From: Paraburkholderia elongata
Lineage (GTDB): Bacteria; Pseudomonadota; Gammaproteobacteria; Burkholderiales; Burkholderiaceae
NCBI RefSeq assembly: GCF_013177735.1
Contig: NZ_WOEZ01000001.1
Location: 1 to 51,550, forward strand
Direction of reading: 5' to 3'
Length of the DNA stretch: 51,550 nucleotides
Part shown: positions 8,076 through 17,466 of the stretch, one piece after another
Layout: each line of letters starts with the position of its first letter
Position numbering within the stretch: position 1 is the stretch's first letter
Translations under genes and position numbers: made by a program
Notes under the pieces: generated by a model
What the model was told of the DNA's origin: nothing
Seen by the model: the letters and a program-made list of their open reading frames with translations, nothing else
Databases searched by the model: none

Positions 8076-10595
8076 CTAGTCGCGCATGATTGAAGGCCTT
8101 CGCGTCAAGATGGTGTCGAGTGATTCAGGATGGTGAAAATAAAAACCCTGTCCGCTACCGATACCCATCTTCGTTAGAAGCACCGCAACTTCTTCGCTTT
8201 CGACGAACTCGGCGATTGTTTGCTTACCGAGTATTGCCGCAATCTCTTGAATACATCGAACAATAGTTTGATCAACTTCATTCCCAGCAAGATCGCGTAC
8301 AAATTGGCCATCAATTTTCAAATAGTCAACTGGCAATATTTTCAAGTATCCGAATGAAGACGTCCCGCTACCGAAATCATCAAGGGCAAATCGCACCCCA
8401 AATCCCTTTAGCGTCGAAATTAAGGAGATCGCCGCCTCAAAATTAGTTATCGCAGCAGTCTCCGTTACTTCGAAACACAACTTTCGAGGATCCACCGGAA
8501 GATCATCAAGCATTTCCGCGATGTACTCGAGAAACAAAGCGTCCCCAATCGTCTGCCCAGAAAGGTTGACAGAGATAGATTCTACGTCCCCCAAACTTTC
8601 ACCTTGGACCACCATCCATTCGAATACATGCCGAACCACCCATCGATCAATGCGGCTTGCGATACCAAATTTTTCAGCCGCAGGAAGAAACGCCTTGGGA
8701 GAGATAAGTTGCCCCTTGTCGTCACGCAACCTCAGCAAAACTTCAAACCGTAATCCACGATCACTAGAACTCAGAGCACAAATCTTTTGCGCGAACAATT
8801 CGAACCGGTTTTCGTCGAGCGCTTGCCGCAAACGATTTACCCAATCCATTTCGTCCTTTCTGGCCGACATGGTCCGATCCGCCTCAGACCAAATGCACAC
8901 CCGATTCCGCCCGGCGTCCTTTGCCGCATAACAAGCGCTATCAACCAATTGCATTACTTCTCTTACGCCCCCCAACCCGCTGCCTAGGGGAACCAGACCA
9001 ATACTTGCGCCAACGCATATGGTGTGACCTCTGTATTCATACCGGAGATCGTCGATTTGGCGACAAATATGGCCGGCAATTTCCGCCGCCTTAGTGATAG
9101 GGCAGTCCATTAGGATAATACCAAACTCGTCTCCACCAAGACGGGCCAAGGAATGCGGCCAGTTGATATTCTCCTCGAGATTGTATGAAAGTCGCCTAAG
9201 GAGATCGTCTCCGCCAGCGTGACCGAAAGTGTCGTTGATGAGCTTGAACTGATCCAGATCGACGTAGAGAACAGCTCCCAACCTGTTGGAAAGACGAACC
9301 TCCTCAAGCTCACTGCGAAGACGGTCTTCAAATTCCGCACGATTCAAAAGACCAGTCAACGAATCATGGGTTGCGCGATACGCCATCTCATTGGCGATTC
9401 TTCTTTGCTCCGTCACATCACGAAATACCACCACAACCCCAGTAACCCTCCCCTCCTCATTTGTGATTGGCGCCGCAGAGTCAGAAATTGAGTAACTACC
9501 TCCACTACGAGAGTCCATTTTAACTCCATCTCGCAAGAAGATTGTGCAGTTTTCTGCGAGGCACCTATCGACAGGATTCGGACATTTCACCCCAGTACGC
9601 TCATCGAATATCTGAAACACTTTTTCGATAAATTTTCCTTTCGCTTCGTATAGAGACCAGCCAGTCAACTTCTCCGCAACAGGGTTGAGATATTGAACAC
9701 GTCCAGCTCTATCGGTCGAGATGACAGCATCACCAATCGACTGCAAAGTGACACGGATCTGCTCATGTTGCTGGCTTAACTCTTTCTGCATCCGCTTCTT
9801 CTGAGACGTCTCCTGCACCAATATGGCACATTGGTTAATTTCCGGGCTGTAGCTGATTACATCAAACCAACGGCCTGTTGGTCCCTTTTGATCTGGCAGT
9901 TCATGTGCTACGCCTGTCAGGGCGACTTCCCTCAGGATTATTTCGCAGTCCGATGACGCCTGCAGGAGGCTAGCCAGCACTTTGGGCACGGGGGTCTGAA
10001 CAACATCCTGGTGATCCAGTCCGCAAAGACTAGCGAAAGTGGGATTGACGGCAACAAACTTAAACTGCCCTTCACCAGCTCCGGCGATGTCTAGATGAAG
10101 CAGAGCAAATCCGGCGTGAACATGGTGGAACAGGGCCCGATATCGACGCTCACTCTCCACTAATGCACGATCGACCCCCTTCTTGTCGGTAATATCCCGA
10201 ATGACTGAAATTGATCGCAGCGACCGACCGACTTCATCACACTGCAGTGTCGCGGACAGAAGGACGTCGATAACGCGCCCATCCTTGCAGACCATCTGAT
10301 ACTCCACATCGTCACAACGACCGCTCTTAAAAAATTCAGGCAATACGACATTGCGAGCGTACGCGCGCGACTCGTCCGTCAAGAAATCGGAAGAGATTTG
10401 CCCGATCACTTCGCTCCTCTCGAAGCCAAGTGTTGCCAGCCACTTGTCGCTCACACGGACGAGCTGTCCGCTTGCATCAATCGAGTGCATCATCGCTGGC
10501 ACAGTCGCATACAACTCGTCCAATGCCTCCGCATTCACGACCATAGGCGTGAACGCCCCCGCCGACCGGCCCCGATCATGACTATTCGGATTCAT
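8076..10595 (-). CDS. PAS-PAS-PAS-GGDEF-EAL cyclic-di-GMP signalling protein
   Basis: An 839-residue cytoplasmic protein with no obvious membrane segment. Three PAS domains (about 20-130, 145-270 and 285-410) precede a GGDEF domain (about 415-575) and an EAL domain (about 590-835). The diguanylate cyclase signature GGDEF is intact at residues 487-491. The inhibitory RxxD site five residues upstream is absent (NWPH). The EAL motif reads EVL at 618-620, but the DDFGSG loop and VNLSG are kept. Phosphodiesterase activity is therefore plausible and cyclase activity likely. I chose the ATG at 10595 because AGGGGAAAAG lies directly before it; a TTG at 10712 would add 39 residues. GC content is visibly lower than in the neighbours, which suggests separate acquisition. 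Confidence 0.93.
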   Translation of the reverse strand: MNPNSHDRGRSAGAFTPMVVNAEALDELYATVPAMMHSIDASGQLVRVSDKWLATLGFERSEVIGQISSDFLTDESRAYARNVVLPEFFKSGRCDDVEYQMVCKDGRVIDVLLSATLQCDEVGRSLRSISVIRDITDKKGVDRALVESERRYRALFHHVHAGFALLHLDIAGAGEGQFKFVAVNPTFASLCGLDHQDVVQTPVPKVLASLLQASSDCEIILREVALTGVAHELPDQKGPTGRWFDVISYSPEINQCAILVQETSQKKRMQKELSQQHEQIRVTLQSIGDAVISTDRAGRVQYLNPVAEKLTGWSLYEAKGKFIEKVFQIFDERTGVKCPNPVDRCLAENCTIFLRDGVKMDSRSGGSYSISDSAAPITNEEGRVTGVVVVFRDVTEQRRIANEMAYRATHDSLTGLLNRAEFEDRLRSELEEVRLSNRLGAVLYVDLDQFKLINDTFGHAGGDDLLRRLSYNLEENINWPHSLARLGGDEFGIILMDCPITKAAEIAGHICRQIDDLRYEYRGHTICVGASIGLVPLGSGLGGVREVMQLVDSACYAAKDAGRNRVCIWSEADRTMSARKDEMDWVNRLRQALDENRFELFAQKICALSSSDRGLRFEVLLRLRDDKGQLISPKAFLPAAEKFGIASRIDRWVVRHVFEWMVVQGESLGDVESISVNLSGQTIGDALFLEYIAEMLDDLPVDPRKLCFEVTETAAITNFEAAISLISTLKGFGVRFALDDFGSGTSSFGYLKILPVDYLKIDGQFVRDLAGNEVDQTIVRCIQEIAAILGKQTIAEFVESEEVAVLLTKMGIGSGQGFYFHHPESLDTILTRRPSIMRD

Positions 10596-10830
10596 CTTTT
10601 CCCCTGATTCACTATTATCGATCAGCATCTCCGTGTTCCGATGTGCCTCCAGCACATTCTCCACCATCGACGCTGCCCCAATACCCTGGATAGCTAATAT
10701 ATTATGAATCAATACGCTACAACATTGTGCCCGCTGATTAGCAGCAACTTGGCCGTGTGCAAGTGCTGTCGCGCTGCAAGTTTGTGTCCATTCATTCGTG
10801 GCTTCGTGCTGCTCGCTCCATCCTTCGGAG

Positions 10831-11275
10831 TTTATCCACGGGCAGCCTGAAGACCTCGGCCTTCAGAGGCCGTCGCAAAACGTTTCGGCTGTGTTCGCGC
10901 AGGAAGCCCGGGCGTGGATATGATTGGTGGCGCAAGCCGGCGGGTTGGCGTGCGCGTTCGAGAAAATCGTGTACGGCCTGGCCCAGACGGCCCAAAACGG
11001 CATACAACAAGGCAACCAACGCTGCCAGCAGGGCAACTGCTCTGGACAGGTTGCGCGCCAGGACATGCAAGGCGAATTCGCGTTTGACCGCCCGGAGCCC
11101 ACGGCGCCGAAAGCGGTTAAGCCCCTGCTGGGAACGCAAGCTGCTGAACACCGGTTCGACGATCGGCTTGCGCTGGCTGAAAATGCGTCGCGCCTGAGGA
11201 TGCTGCATCACGAGGCGAAGCGCCTCACGCTGCTCATCCTCGGGGTAGCGTTTGATGCGTCGTCCCTGCGCTGCT
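10831..11275 (-). pseudogene. IS1182-family transposase, 3' fragment with IS end
   Basis: The minus strand encodes QGRRIKRYPEDEQREALRLV, then RRIFSQRKPIVEPVFSSL, GLNRFRRRGLRAVKREFALH and VLARNLSRAV. This is the typical C-terminal region of IS1182-type transposases, with the glutamate of the DDE triad in VEPVF. The N-terminal two thirds are missing. The outer IS end begins at 10831 with TTTATCCACGGGCAGCCTG and shares the core of the palindrome at 6679. It is inactive. The 235 bases between it and the GGDEF-EAL gene hold the promoter side of that gene and nothing else recognised. Confidence 0.75.
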
Positions 11276-11590
11276 ACAAGTCTTTACATACGATTTGCAT
11301 TCCTTATCAATTGTTGCCAGTTTGATTTATGTAAAACACAGCTAGTTTTTTCGGACGGCCATAAGTCACTTCGTTAACCTTGAAATGCGCAAACTGTTGT
11401 CGGAAATCTCTCATAGAGGTTCCGCGCCCTTACTGTGTGCCGGCATCGCCCACATGACACCACTACGCCCGCAGCCGACATTGTCGGCCTCCCGTTGGCG
11501 TCGTCCCCAGACGGTGGCCGATATTTCTCGCCGACGCAGTGGCCCCACGCCCACGACGCGCCTTACCCAAACAGTTGCGGCCTATTACGG
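11276..11590. other. Unassigned stretch upstream of the TetR gene
   Basis: About 315 bases between the IS1182 fragment and the TetR operator. No frame on either strand shows a recognisable motif. An AT-rich patch near 11290-11350 is the only notable composition change. Confidence 0.4.
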
Positions 11591-11620
11591 GTCGTAATAT
11601 GATAGCTATCGCATTACGAC
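11591..11620 (+). promoter_or_regulatory. Putative TetR operator
   Basis: A 30-bp inverted repeat: GTCGTAATATGATAG (11591-11605) faces CTATCGCATTACGAC (11606-11620), with two mismatches in 15. It ends 12 bases before the TetR start codon. This is the usual place and size of an autoregulatory TetR-family site. Confidence 0.65.
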
Positions 11621-11632
11621 GAACCCAAGCAC

Positions 11633-12226
11633 ATGCGCTACAGCGAAGGACACAAGCGGGAGACGCGTAGAAGGTTGCTAAAAGTAGCTGCCGACACGAT
11701 CCGCTCACAAGGACCCGACCAAATCGGTGTCTCCGGGATTATGGCGGAGGCGGGGCTGACGCACGGCGGATTCTATGCACACTTTGGCTCAAAAGATGAA
11801 CTGGTTGCAGAAGCCATCTGTGTGATGTTCGATGAAAGCAAAGCGCGCTTGAACGAGAAAACATCGGGCCATAGTCCCGCCTAAGGCCTTTGGCGATACA
11901 TCCGCTTCTACCTGTCGAGGAAGCACCGCGACGCAATGTCAATCGGGTGTCCCGTCGCCGCCTTGCTAACTGACGTGCCGCGAATCCTTGGTGCCGCGCG
12001 CGCAAATTTTTCGCAAGGAGCAGTGCAGCTAAAAGGACAGCTTGCCAACCTGCTTGCAATGCTGGGCGACGCTGAATCTGACGCAAATGCCGATTCGCTG
12101 CTCGCCGAGCTAGTTGGTGCACTAATGCTCGCTCGGGCCGAGCCCGACCAAAGGCGGTCGGACCAAATCCTGTTGCGCTCGCGAGCGGTACTAAAACAGC
12201 GCTTTCATCTGGAGTCTGTCGAATGA
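11633..12226 (+). pseudogene. TetR-family regulator with one in-frame stop
   Basis: The N-terminal helix-turn-helix is intact: RETRRRLLKVAADTIRSQG, then GVSGIMAEAGLTHGGFYAHF and SKDELVAEAI. Codon 84 is TAA (11882-11884) in HSPA-stop-GLWRYIRFYLSRKHRD. The same frame then continues without interruption through CPVAALLTDVPR to the end at 12226. Relatives normally have a sense codon such as Glu here, so a single nonsense change separates the DNA-binding domain from the ligand-binding domain. The full protein would have 197 residues. The stop codon overlaps the thioesterase start by ATGA, so the two were one operon. A truncated 83-residue DNA-binding peptide may still be made. Confidence 0.85.
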
Positions 12227-12672
12227 ACCTCGTAGAGCAACTGCCGCCCGGCCTGACTGGGCTTGAACAGCTTCACAAGCTTATAGAAATGGGAGGTCGC
12301 CCCCCCATTGGCGAAACCCTCGAGTTCAGTCTTGTCGAGGTTGGGGATGGGTTCGCCGCTTTCGAGGGCGTGCCGTCATTGCGTGCCTACAACCCCATCG
12401 GCACCGTACACGGAGGATACGCAGCTACCCTTCTCGATTCCGCGTGTGGCTGCGCAGCGCACTCCCGACTTTCGGCAAAGCAGGGCTATACGACTTTGGA
12501 ACTTAAAGTGGCATACCACAAAGCCATTACACAAGAAACCGGTAAGCTTCGTGCGGAAGGTCGCGTTTTGAGCATTGGCCGTCGCGCAGCGTTCGTCGAG
12601 GCGACATTGAAGGATGACGACGGGAAGCTCTACGCCTCCGCGACTTCGACTCTCCTTGTCATCGACAAATGA
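12223..12672 (+). CDS. PaaI-family hotdog thioesterase
   Basis: A 149-residue single hotdog-domain protein of usual PaaI length. The segment RAYNPIGTVHGGYAATLLDS carries the HGG and the acidic helix residue of the active site. TTLELKVAYHKAI and GRRAAFVEATLKDDDGKLYA form the central strands. Such enzymes hydrolyse acyl- or phenylacyl-CoA thioesters in the cytoplasm, often to free trapped CoA during aromatic catabolism. The start overlaps the end of the TetR gene by 4 bases (ATGA), so it was controlled by that regulator. The substrate cannot be told from the sequence. Confidence 0.9.
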   Translation: MNLVEQLPPGLTGLEQLHKLIEMGGRPPIGETLEFSLVEVGDGFAAFEGVPSLRAYNPIGTVHGGYAATLLDSACGCAAHSRLSAKQGYTTLELKVAYHKAITQETGKLRAEGRVLSIGRRAAFVEATLKDDDGKLYASATSTLLVIDK

Positions 12673-12769
12673 GCCGATACCTGTGTCCTCGCCAGCACGA
12701 CGTGCAGTTCGTCTCGGGCAGGACGATGACCCGTTCGCTCGGTGAGAAGCTTGGGTGATGAGTTTCATG

Positions 12770-13779
12770 GGTACTGTCAACTTGCGGGACTTCGTCGGTG
12801 TTGATGGATGAGGCACTGTGGCTCAGAAAGCATTCGACGGAGTTTGGGTGACGTTGGTAAATTCGCGCCATGCGGCGAACCGGGCCGCGAGGTGTTTGCG
12901 ATAAAGAGAAGCGCGCAGCAGATGTCGTTTCAGTGCGAAGTGCTGTCGGATCGGACCGAAGCTCGACAGAAAAGCCTGCGTGCGCTTCGGGTCGCGAAAG
13001 CCTCGCATGCGCCGCTCGCGCTCCCGCGTAAGCTGATGGCTGTTCTCTGCACGGTTGTTGAAACGGGCCGCAGCCTTGACGAACACATGCTTCACGTTTA
13101 CCAACTCCGGGATATCGGCTTTCGCTGCCGGATAGCTGCGCAATTGATCGGTAACGATCTTGCGTGGCGCCGGGTTTGAGCGCAGCACACGCTTGAAGAA
13201 ACGTTTGGCAGCGGCCTTGTCGCGCCGCTTTCGCAGCAAGATGCCGAGTTCGACGCCTTGCTCGTCGACTGCCCGCCAAAGCAGGTACGGTTCGCCACGC
13301 AGGGGGACGAACATCTCATCGAGGTGCCACGTGCTACACGGCTTGCGGCACGCCACTTTCACCCGACGGGCAAAGCCCGCGCCGAACTTCCCGCACCAGC
13401 GGCGAATCGTCTCGTAGCTGACCGTCACGCCGCGCTCGAACAGCAACTCTTCAATGTCGCGCAGGCTGAGCTGGAACCGGAAGTACCACCGCACCGCATG
13501 ACTGATGACCGTCGCCGGGAACCGGTGGCCGTAATAAAGCGATTTCGTTTTCGTCACCGCATCCATGTTACGCAAACACCCCGCCCAACGTGACAACGCC
13601 GTTTCGAATATGTCCATGGCGTGCCGTTACAACCGCAACGCGCAGCACAAACGCGAGGCGCGCGCCCTGGCCATCGTGGCCGGGGAAAGGGCCTCGTGCG
13701 CCAGCATGGCGCTGTAAGACCATCGATTGCCAACTCCGACCGCCCTTGCTCGTCCTTCTGCCGGTAACTTGACAATACC
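12770..13779 (-). mobile_element. Chimeric IS6-family element
   Basis: The left end starts GGTACTGTCAACTTGCGGG at 12770. The right end reads TTGACAATACC to 13779. The two halves come from different IS6 elements: bases from about 13593 to 13779 are nearly identical to the right end of the IS6 copy at 29.4-30.1 kb (carrying the tail of that transposase), whereas the transposase gene at 12823-13566 is a different IS6 member. No target duplication is visible. This fits recombination or a nested insertion between IS6 copies. It cuts the MFS gene to its right. Confidence 0.75.
12823..13566 (-). CDS. IS6-family transposase
   Basis: A 247-residue DDE transposase of full IS6 length. The N-terminal zinc-ribbon-like and HTH region reads YYGHRFPATVISHAVRWY and YETIRRWCGKFG. 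The catalytic residues sit in CSTWHLDEMFV (Asp), RKIVTDQLRSYPAA (Asp) and NNRAENSHQLTR (Glu). I start it at the ATG at 13566 (MDAVTKTKSLYY). The frame stays open for 51 more bases upstream, but that part is the sequence of the foreign IS6 end. The gene looks intact and is the only apparently complete transposase in the window. Confidence 0.9.
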   Translation of the reverse strand: MDAVTKTKSLYYGHRFPATVISHAVRWYFRFQLSLRDIEELLFERGVTVSYETIRRWCGKFGAGFARRVKVACRKPCSTWHLDEMFVPLRGEPYLLWRAVDEQGVELGILLRKRRDKAAAKRFFKRVLRSNPAPRKIVTDQLRSYPAAKADIPELVNVKHVFVKAAARFNNRAENSHQLTRERERRMRGFRDPKRTQAFLSSFGPIRQHFALKRHLLRASLYRKHLAARFAAWREFTNVTQTPSNAF

Positions 13780-13916
13780 GCGAGAAATCCGATCACGGTC
13801 GCATCGAAGCCGTCGACCAGACAATACATAAAAATGAGCGCCACCACCGTCCACTGCAGACGACAACCTTTATGCGCGTCCAAAAAATCCCGGACGTCGA
13901 TCGTTTCCCGATTCAT
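13780..13916 (-). pseudogene. N-terminal fragment of an aromatic-acid MFS symporter
   Basis: The minus strand encodes MNRETIDVRDFLDAHKGCRL and QWTVVALIFMYCLVDGFDAT followed by VIGFLA. This is the first transmembrane helix and the DGFD signature of the aromatic acid:H+ symporter (AAHS) family (PcaK/BenK type). The IS6 end at 13779 replaces the remaining roughly 400 residues. The gene starts 27 bases after the RND gene stop and was probably the last gene of the DUF1302-DUF1329-YCF48-RND operon. Confidence 0.75.
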
Positions 13917-13943
13917 GCCTCCCCTACTCCTTCATTCCTGCGA

Positions 13944-16346
13944 CTACACGCGCTTCAGCTCGCTTCCGCCAAGCACATCGACCTGCGGCGCGGCTTCGCG
14001 GTCCTCCGCTTGCATCGAAGGGTTGCCGACCACGAACTCCGGCTGGAACACGTAGACGAGCGCGGGCATGATGAACAGCGCGCTGAACGCCGAGACAAAC
14101 AGCCAGATCCCCATCAGCAGGCTCATTTCCGCCTGGAACCGCAGCGTCGACAGCGACCAGAGGCCGACCGCGACCGTCAGCGTCAGCGCGGTGATCAGCA
14201 CGCCCTTGCCGGCGGTGCGGATCGACTGCTCGATCGCCTTCTTCACGTCGTTGTGCTTGTGCAGCTCCTCGCGAATCCCGTCGACCACGTAGAACGTGTA
14301 ATCGACGCCGAGGCCGATCCCGAGCGCCGCGACCGGCAGCGTGCTCAGCGTCATGCCGATGCCCTTCCACGCCATGAAGCTGAACGTGATCGTGTTCGAC
14401 AGCATCACCGGAATCATGAAGAAGATGCCGGCGCGCGCGGTGCGATACGCGATCGCGCAGCAGATCGCCAGCCAGAGCAGCGCGAGCGCGACGCTTTCGA
14501 CCTGCCCGGACAGGATCACTTCGTTCACCGCCGCGGTCACGCCGATCAGGCCGCCCGCGAGCAGATACTTGCCGTGCTCGACCGGATTGTTCGCGATGAA
14601 CTCCTTCAGCCGCGCCATCGCGGTGCGGATCGTGTCGCCGCGGTGATCCTTGAAGTAGAACGTGACCGAACTGTTGCGCGCCTGCGGATCCATGTAGCGG
14701 CCCGCCTCGCCCGCGTCCGGGCCCCACATGTAGATCAGCTCGCCGTTCTCGTTGCGGGTCTTGCCGAACTCGTGATAGCGCGGGTTGTCCTCATGCAGGA
14801 TCTGGTTCACCGCCGGAAGCACGTCGGCGATCGACAGGCTGCCGCCGATCTCCGGCTGCGCGCCCATGTAGCGCTGCATTGCCTCCATGCTGCTCAGGAT
14901 CTTCGGCTCCTTCACCGCATCGGGCCCGTTGCCCTCGAACACCGCGTACATCCGGTCGGTACCCTGGAACTGATGGTTGATCGCGGCCGAATCGACGTTG
15001 TAGCGCGAGTTCTGCCAAAGGATCGGCGAACCGGCGTCGGCGTCGCCGATGTGCAGGTTGAGCGCGTAAGCGCCGGACACGACGAACACGATCGCCGTCA
15101 GGCTCAGGATCACATAGCGGAAGCGCGAGGTCGCGACCGTCACGGACAGGTCGAGCACGCGGCCGAACAGCGGCAGCACGTCGAGCGGATGCACGTGGCC
15201 GCGCGGCTGCCTGACCCACGACAGCAGGATCGGCGTCATCACGCACGCGGTAAGCGCGATCGTGAGCACCCAGATCGTGCCGACGATCGCCACCTTCTGC
15301 ATCAGCGGAATCGGCGTGAGCACGACGACGATCATGCAGCCCGCGTCGGCGATCACGCCGAGCATGCCCGGCTTGAACAGCTGCAGCATCGCCGAATGCG
15401 CGGCCGCGCGGCTCGAATCGACGCCGGACTCAATCTCGTCGCCGAAGCGCGACACCAGCTGCACCGAGTGCGAGATCGAGCGCGCGGTGATCAGGAACGC
15501 GATCACGATCACCAGCGGATCGAAGTTGAAGCCGAACAGCTTCGCCGCGCCGAGCGACCAGATCGCGCTCGTCGTGCCCGCGAGCAGCGGCAGCAGCGTG
15601 CCACGCCACGTGCGCATGATGATGAACAGCAGCGTCGCGAGGAACACGATCGTCATCGTGAAGATCTTCAGCGTTTCCGGTACGTAGTGCGTGACCCAGC
15701 CGAACAGGATCGGCTCGCCCACCACGCTGACCGTCACGCCGCCGCCCTGCGCCGACTGCGCGAGCTTGTAGATCTGGTCGTAGATCTTCTGGTAGTCGAG
15801 TTCGCTTTCATAGAAGTCGACCGTGATCAGCGCCGCCTTCAGGTCCTGCGACACGTACGTGCCGTGGACGAGCGGGTTGTTCAGGATCGACGTCTTCAGC
15901 TCGCTCATCTGCGCCGGCGTCTGCGGCACGTCCGGGAACATCACCGGCTTCGATTCGATCGCGTCAGTCGACGCGCGAATCTCCTTGAGCTTCGGCGACG
16001 CGATCGAGATGATCTGCGTCGTGTTCACGCCGTGGACCAGCGCGAGGTCGGTCGTGATCTTCTTGACCTTGTCGAGCACGGTCTTCTGGAAGATGTCGCC
16101 CTTGTCGGCCTGGACCATGATGCTGACGACGTTCGAACCGCCGAACTGCTCCTTGAACCGCTCGTGCACCTGCACGTACGGATGCGAGCGCGGCAGCAAG
16201 TCGTCGAACACCGTCTTGATCTCGATGCGCGACGCGAAGAACACCATCACCAACGTCAACACGACGTAGACGAGCGTCACCGCGACGCGGTTTCGGATAC
16301 AGAACTCAACGAATCTCTCGAGTTTCGAAAAAGTCGCGTTCTTCAT
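13944..16346 (-). CDS. RND-superfamily transporter, HAE3/MMPL type
   Basis: An 800-residue inner-membrane protein with the duplicated RND plan: a TM helix near residue 25, a large periplasmic domain, five or six helices (MTIVFLATLLFIIMRT and following), then a second periplasmic domain and a final helix bundle with ALGIGLGVDYTFYVVDGIRE and GKGVLITALTLTVAVG. It is shorter than the HAE1 drug pumps and matches the predicted exporters of the RND superfamily that move hydrophobic molecules. It overlaps the YCF48-like gene by 4 bases (ATGA), so the two are translationally coupled. In related proteobacteria this set (DUF1302, DUF1329, YCF48-like, RND) travels with terpene, steroid or aromatic catabolism. 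Transport direction and substrate are unknown. Confidence 0.92.
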   Translation of the reverse strand: MKNATFSKLERFVEFCIRNRVAVTLVYVVLTLVMVFFASRIEIKTVFDDLLPRSHPYVQVHERFKEQFGGSNVVSIMVQADKGDIFQKTVLDKVKKITTDLALVHGVNTTQIISIASPKLKEIRASTDAIESKPVMFPDVPQTPAQMSELKTSILNNPLVHGTYVSQDLKAALITVDFYESELDYQKIYDQIYKLAQSAQGGGVTVSVVGEPILFGWVTHYVPETLKIFTMTIVFLATLLFIIMRTWRGTLLPLLAGTTSAIWSLGAAKLFGFNFDPLVIVIAFLITARSISHSVQLVSRFGDEIESGVDSSRAAAHSAMLQLFKPGMLGVIADAGCMIVVVLTPIPLMQKVAIVGTIWVLTIALTACVMTPILLSWVRQPRGHVHPLDVLPLFGRVLDLSVTVATSRFRYVILSLTAIVFVVSGAYALNLHIGDADAGSPILWQNSRYNVDSAAINHQFQGTDRMYAVFEGNGPDAVKEPKILSSMEAMQRYMGAQPEIGGSLSIADVLPAVNQILHEDNPRYHEFGKTRNENGELIYMWGPDAGEAGRYMDPQARNSSVTFYFKDHRGDTIRTAMARLKEFIANNPVEHGKYLLAGGLIGVTAAVNEVILSGQVESVALALLWLAICCAIAYRTARAGIFFMIPVMLSNTITFSFMAWKGIGMTLSTLPVAALGIGLGVDYTFYVVDGIREELHKHNDVKKAIEQSIRTAGKGVLITALTLTVAVGLWSLSTLRFQAEMSLLMGIWLFVSAFSALFIMPALVYVFQPEFVVGNPSMQAEDREAAPQVDVLGGSELKRV

Positions 16347-17425
16347 GAATGCTCTCCTGCTTTTTCAATGGCCGCCGCCTGGACGAGGCGCTTCGCCGGC
16401 ACGGCGACGACGCGGCTGCCCGACAGGAAATACGCATCGTGGCCGGGCACGATCGACGTGTACCAGTGACGGTCGTCCGGCGACAGCCGCGCGCCGGTCC
16501 AGTGCTCGGCGCCGGCATCGCCGATCGCGACGACACCCTTCGTGCCGGCGGCGATCCAGCGTTTGCCGTCCCACGTCACGCACAGCAGGTGCTCCGTCTT
16601 GCCGCGCTCGTACAGCGTGATCGAACCGTCCTTCGCGTCTCCGGCGCTCGCGGCGCCAGTTTCGTCCGGTGATCGGAACGGCTCCTCGGACCAGGTCGCG
16701 CCGCCGTCATGTGACGCCAGGATCACGCCGTTCAGGCCGACGGCGACGCCATCGTTCCCGTTCCTGAACGACACCGCCATCAGGCTGCTCTTGACCGGCC
16801 CTGCGACTTCGCGCCACGACTGACCGTTGTCGCTCGAAATCAGGATGCGGCCACGCTCGCCGACAATCCAGCCGTGGCCGTCCTTCAGATACACGTCGTT
16901 CCATGCGATGTCCTCTTCCGGCCGCACCGATGCCCAGTGCTGACCGTAATCGGATGACGTCAGAATGACGCCGCCTTCGCCGACGGCCACCGCATGCCCG
17001 TCGGGCGCCGTTCTGACGTGCATCAGCTTGTTGGCGATCTTCGATTTCGGCGCGTCGACGCGCTTCCACGATGTCCCGCCGTCTTCCGTGACGACGACGA
17101 CGTCGTCGTTACCGACTGCGACCGCGCGTTTGTCGTCCCATGCCGCCACGTCCTGGAGCGATACGTGCGTCGGAACGGTCGCGTACTGCCAGGAACGGGC
17201 GGCATCCGTGCTGCTCAGGATCTTCCCGTTGTTGCCCACGAGCAGGATCTTCCCGTCGGGTTGAACCGTGGTTCCGTACAGCCGGTCGCCGCGCTCGAAC
17301 GCAGGCCTTGCGACGGCGTCGCCTTTGGGTTCGGGTTTGACGAAGAACCCAGCGTAAAGCAATCCCCCGATGATGAGGAACGGCGCAGCCGAGCTCGCGA
17401 AACTGGACAGACGTTGAATTGACAT
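16343..17425 (-). CDS. YCF48/BNR-repeat beta-propeller protein, membrane anchored
   Basis: A 360-residue protein with an N-terminal membrane anchor (AAPFLIIGGLLYAGFFV, about residues 13-29) and a periplasmic beta-propeller. At least five Asp-box type repeats can be read: SSTDAARSW, TEDGGTSWKRV, TSSDYGQHW, ISSDNGQSWREV and SHDGGATWSEE. The fold is that of the photosystem II assembly factor YCF48, a name used for bacterial relatives that do not take part in photosynthesis. It lies between the DUF1329 and RND genes and is probably an assembly or adaptor subunit of the RND exporter. GGGTGA precedes the ATG. Its exact role is not known. Confidence 0.88.
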   Translation of the reverse strand: MSIQRLSSFASSAAPFLIIGGLLYAGFFVKPEPKGDAVARPAFERGDRLYGTTVQPDGKILLVGNNGKILSSTDAARSWQYATVPTHVSLQDVAAWDDKRAVAVGNDDVVVVTEDGGTSWKRVDAPKSKIANKLMHVRTAPDGHAVAVGEGGVILTSSDYGQHWASVRPEEDIAWNDVYLKDGHGWIVGERGRILISSDNGQSWREVAGPVKSSLMAVSFRNGNDGVAVGLNGVILASHDGGATWSEEPFRSPDETGAASAGDAKDGSITLYERGKTEHLLCVTWDGKRWIAAGTKGVVAIGDAGAEHWTGARLSPDDRHWYTSIVPGHDAYFLSGSRVVAVPAKRLVQAAAIEKAGEHS

Positions 17426-17466
17426 GATTCACCCGCGGACATCAACAGTTATTCGGCATCCCGGCG

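Noticed and set aside
13872..16469. Very long open frame (865 codons) on the plus strand, antisense to the RND gene
   Set aside because: It is rich in Arg, His, Asp and Ala with no domain and mirrors a high-GC coding strand. The minus-strand RND protein has clear membrane helices and motifs.
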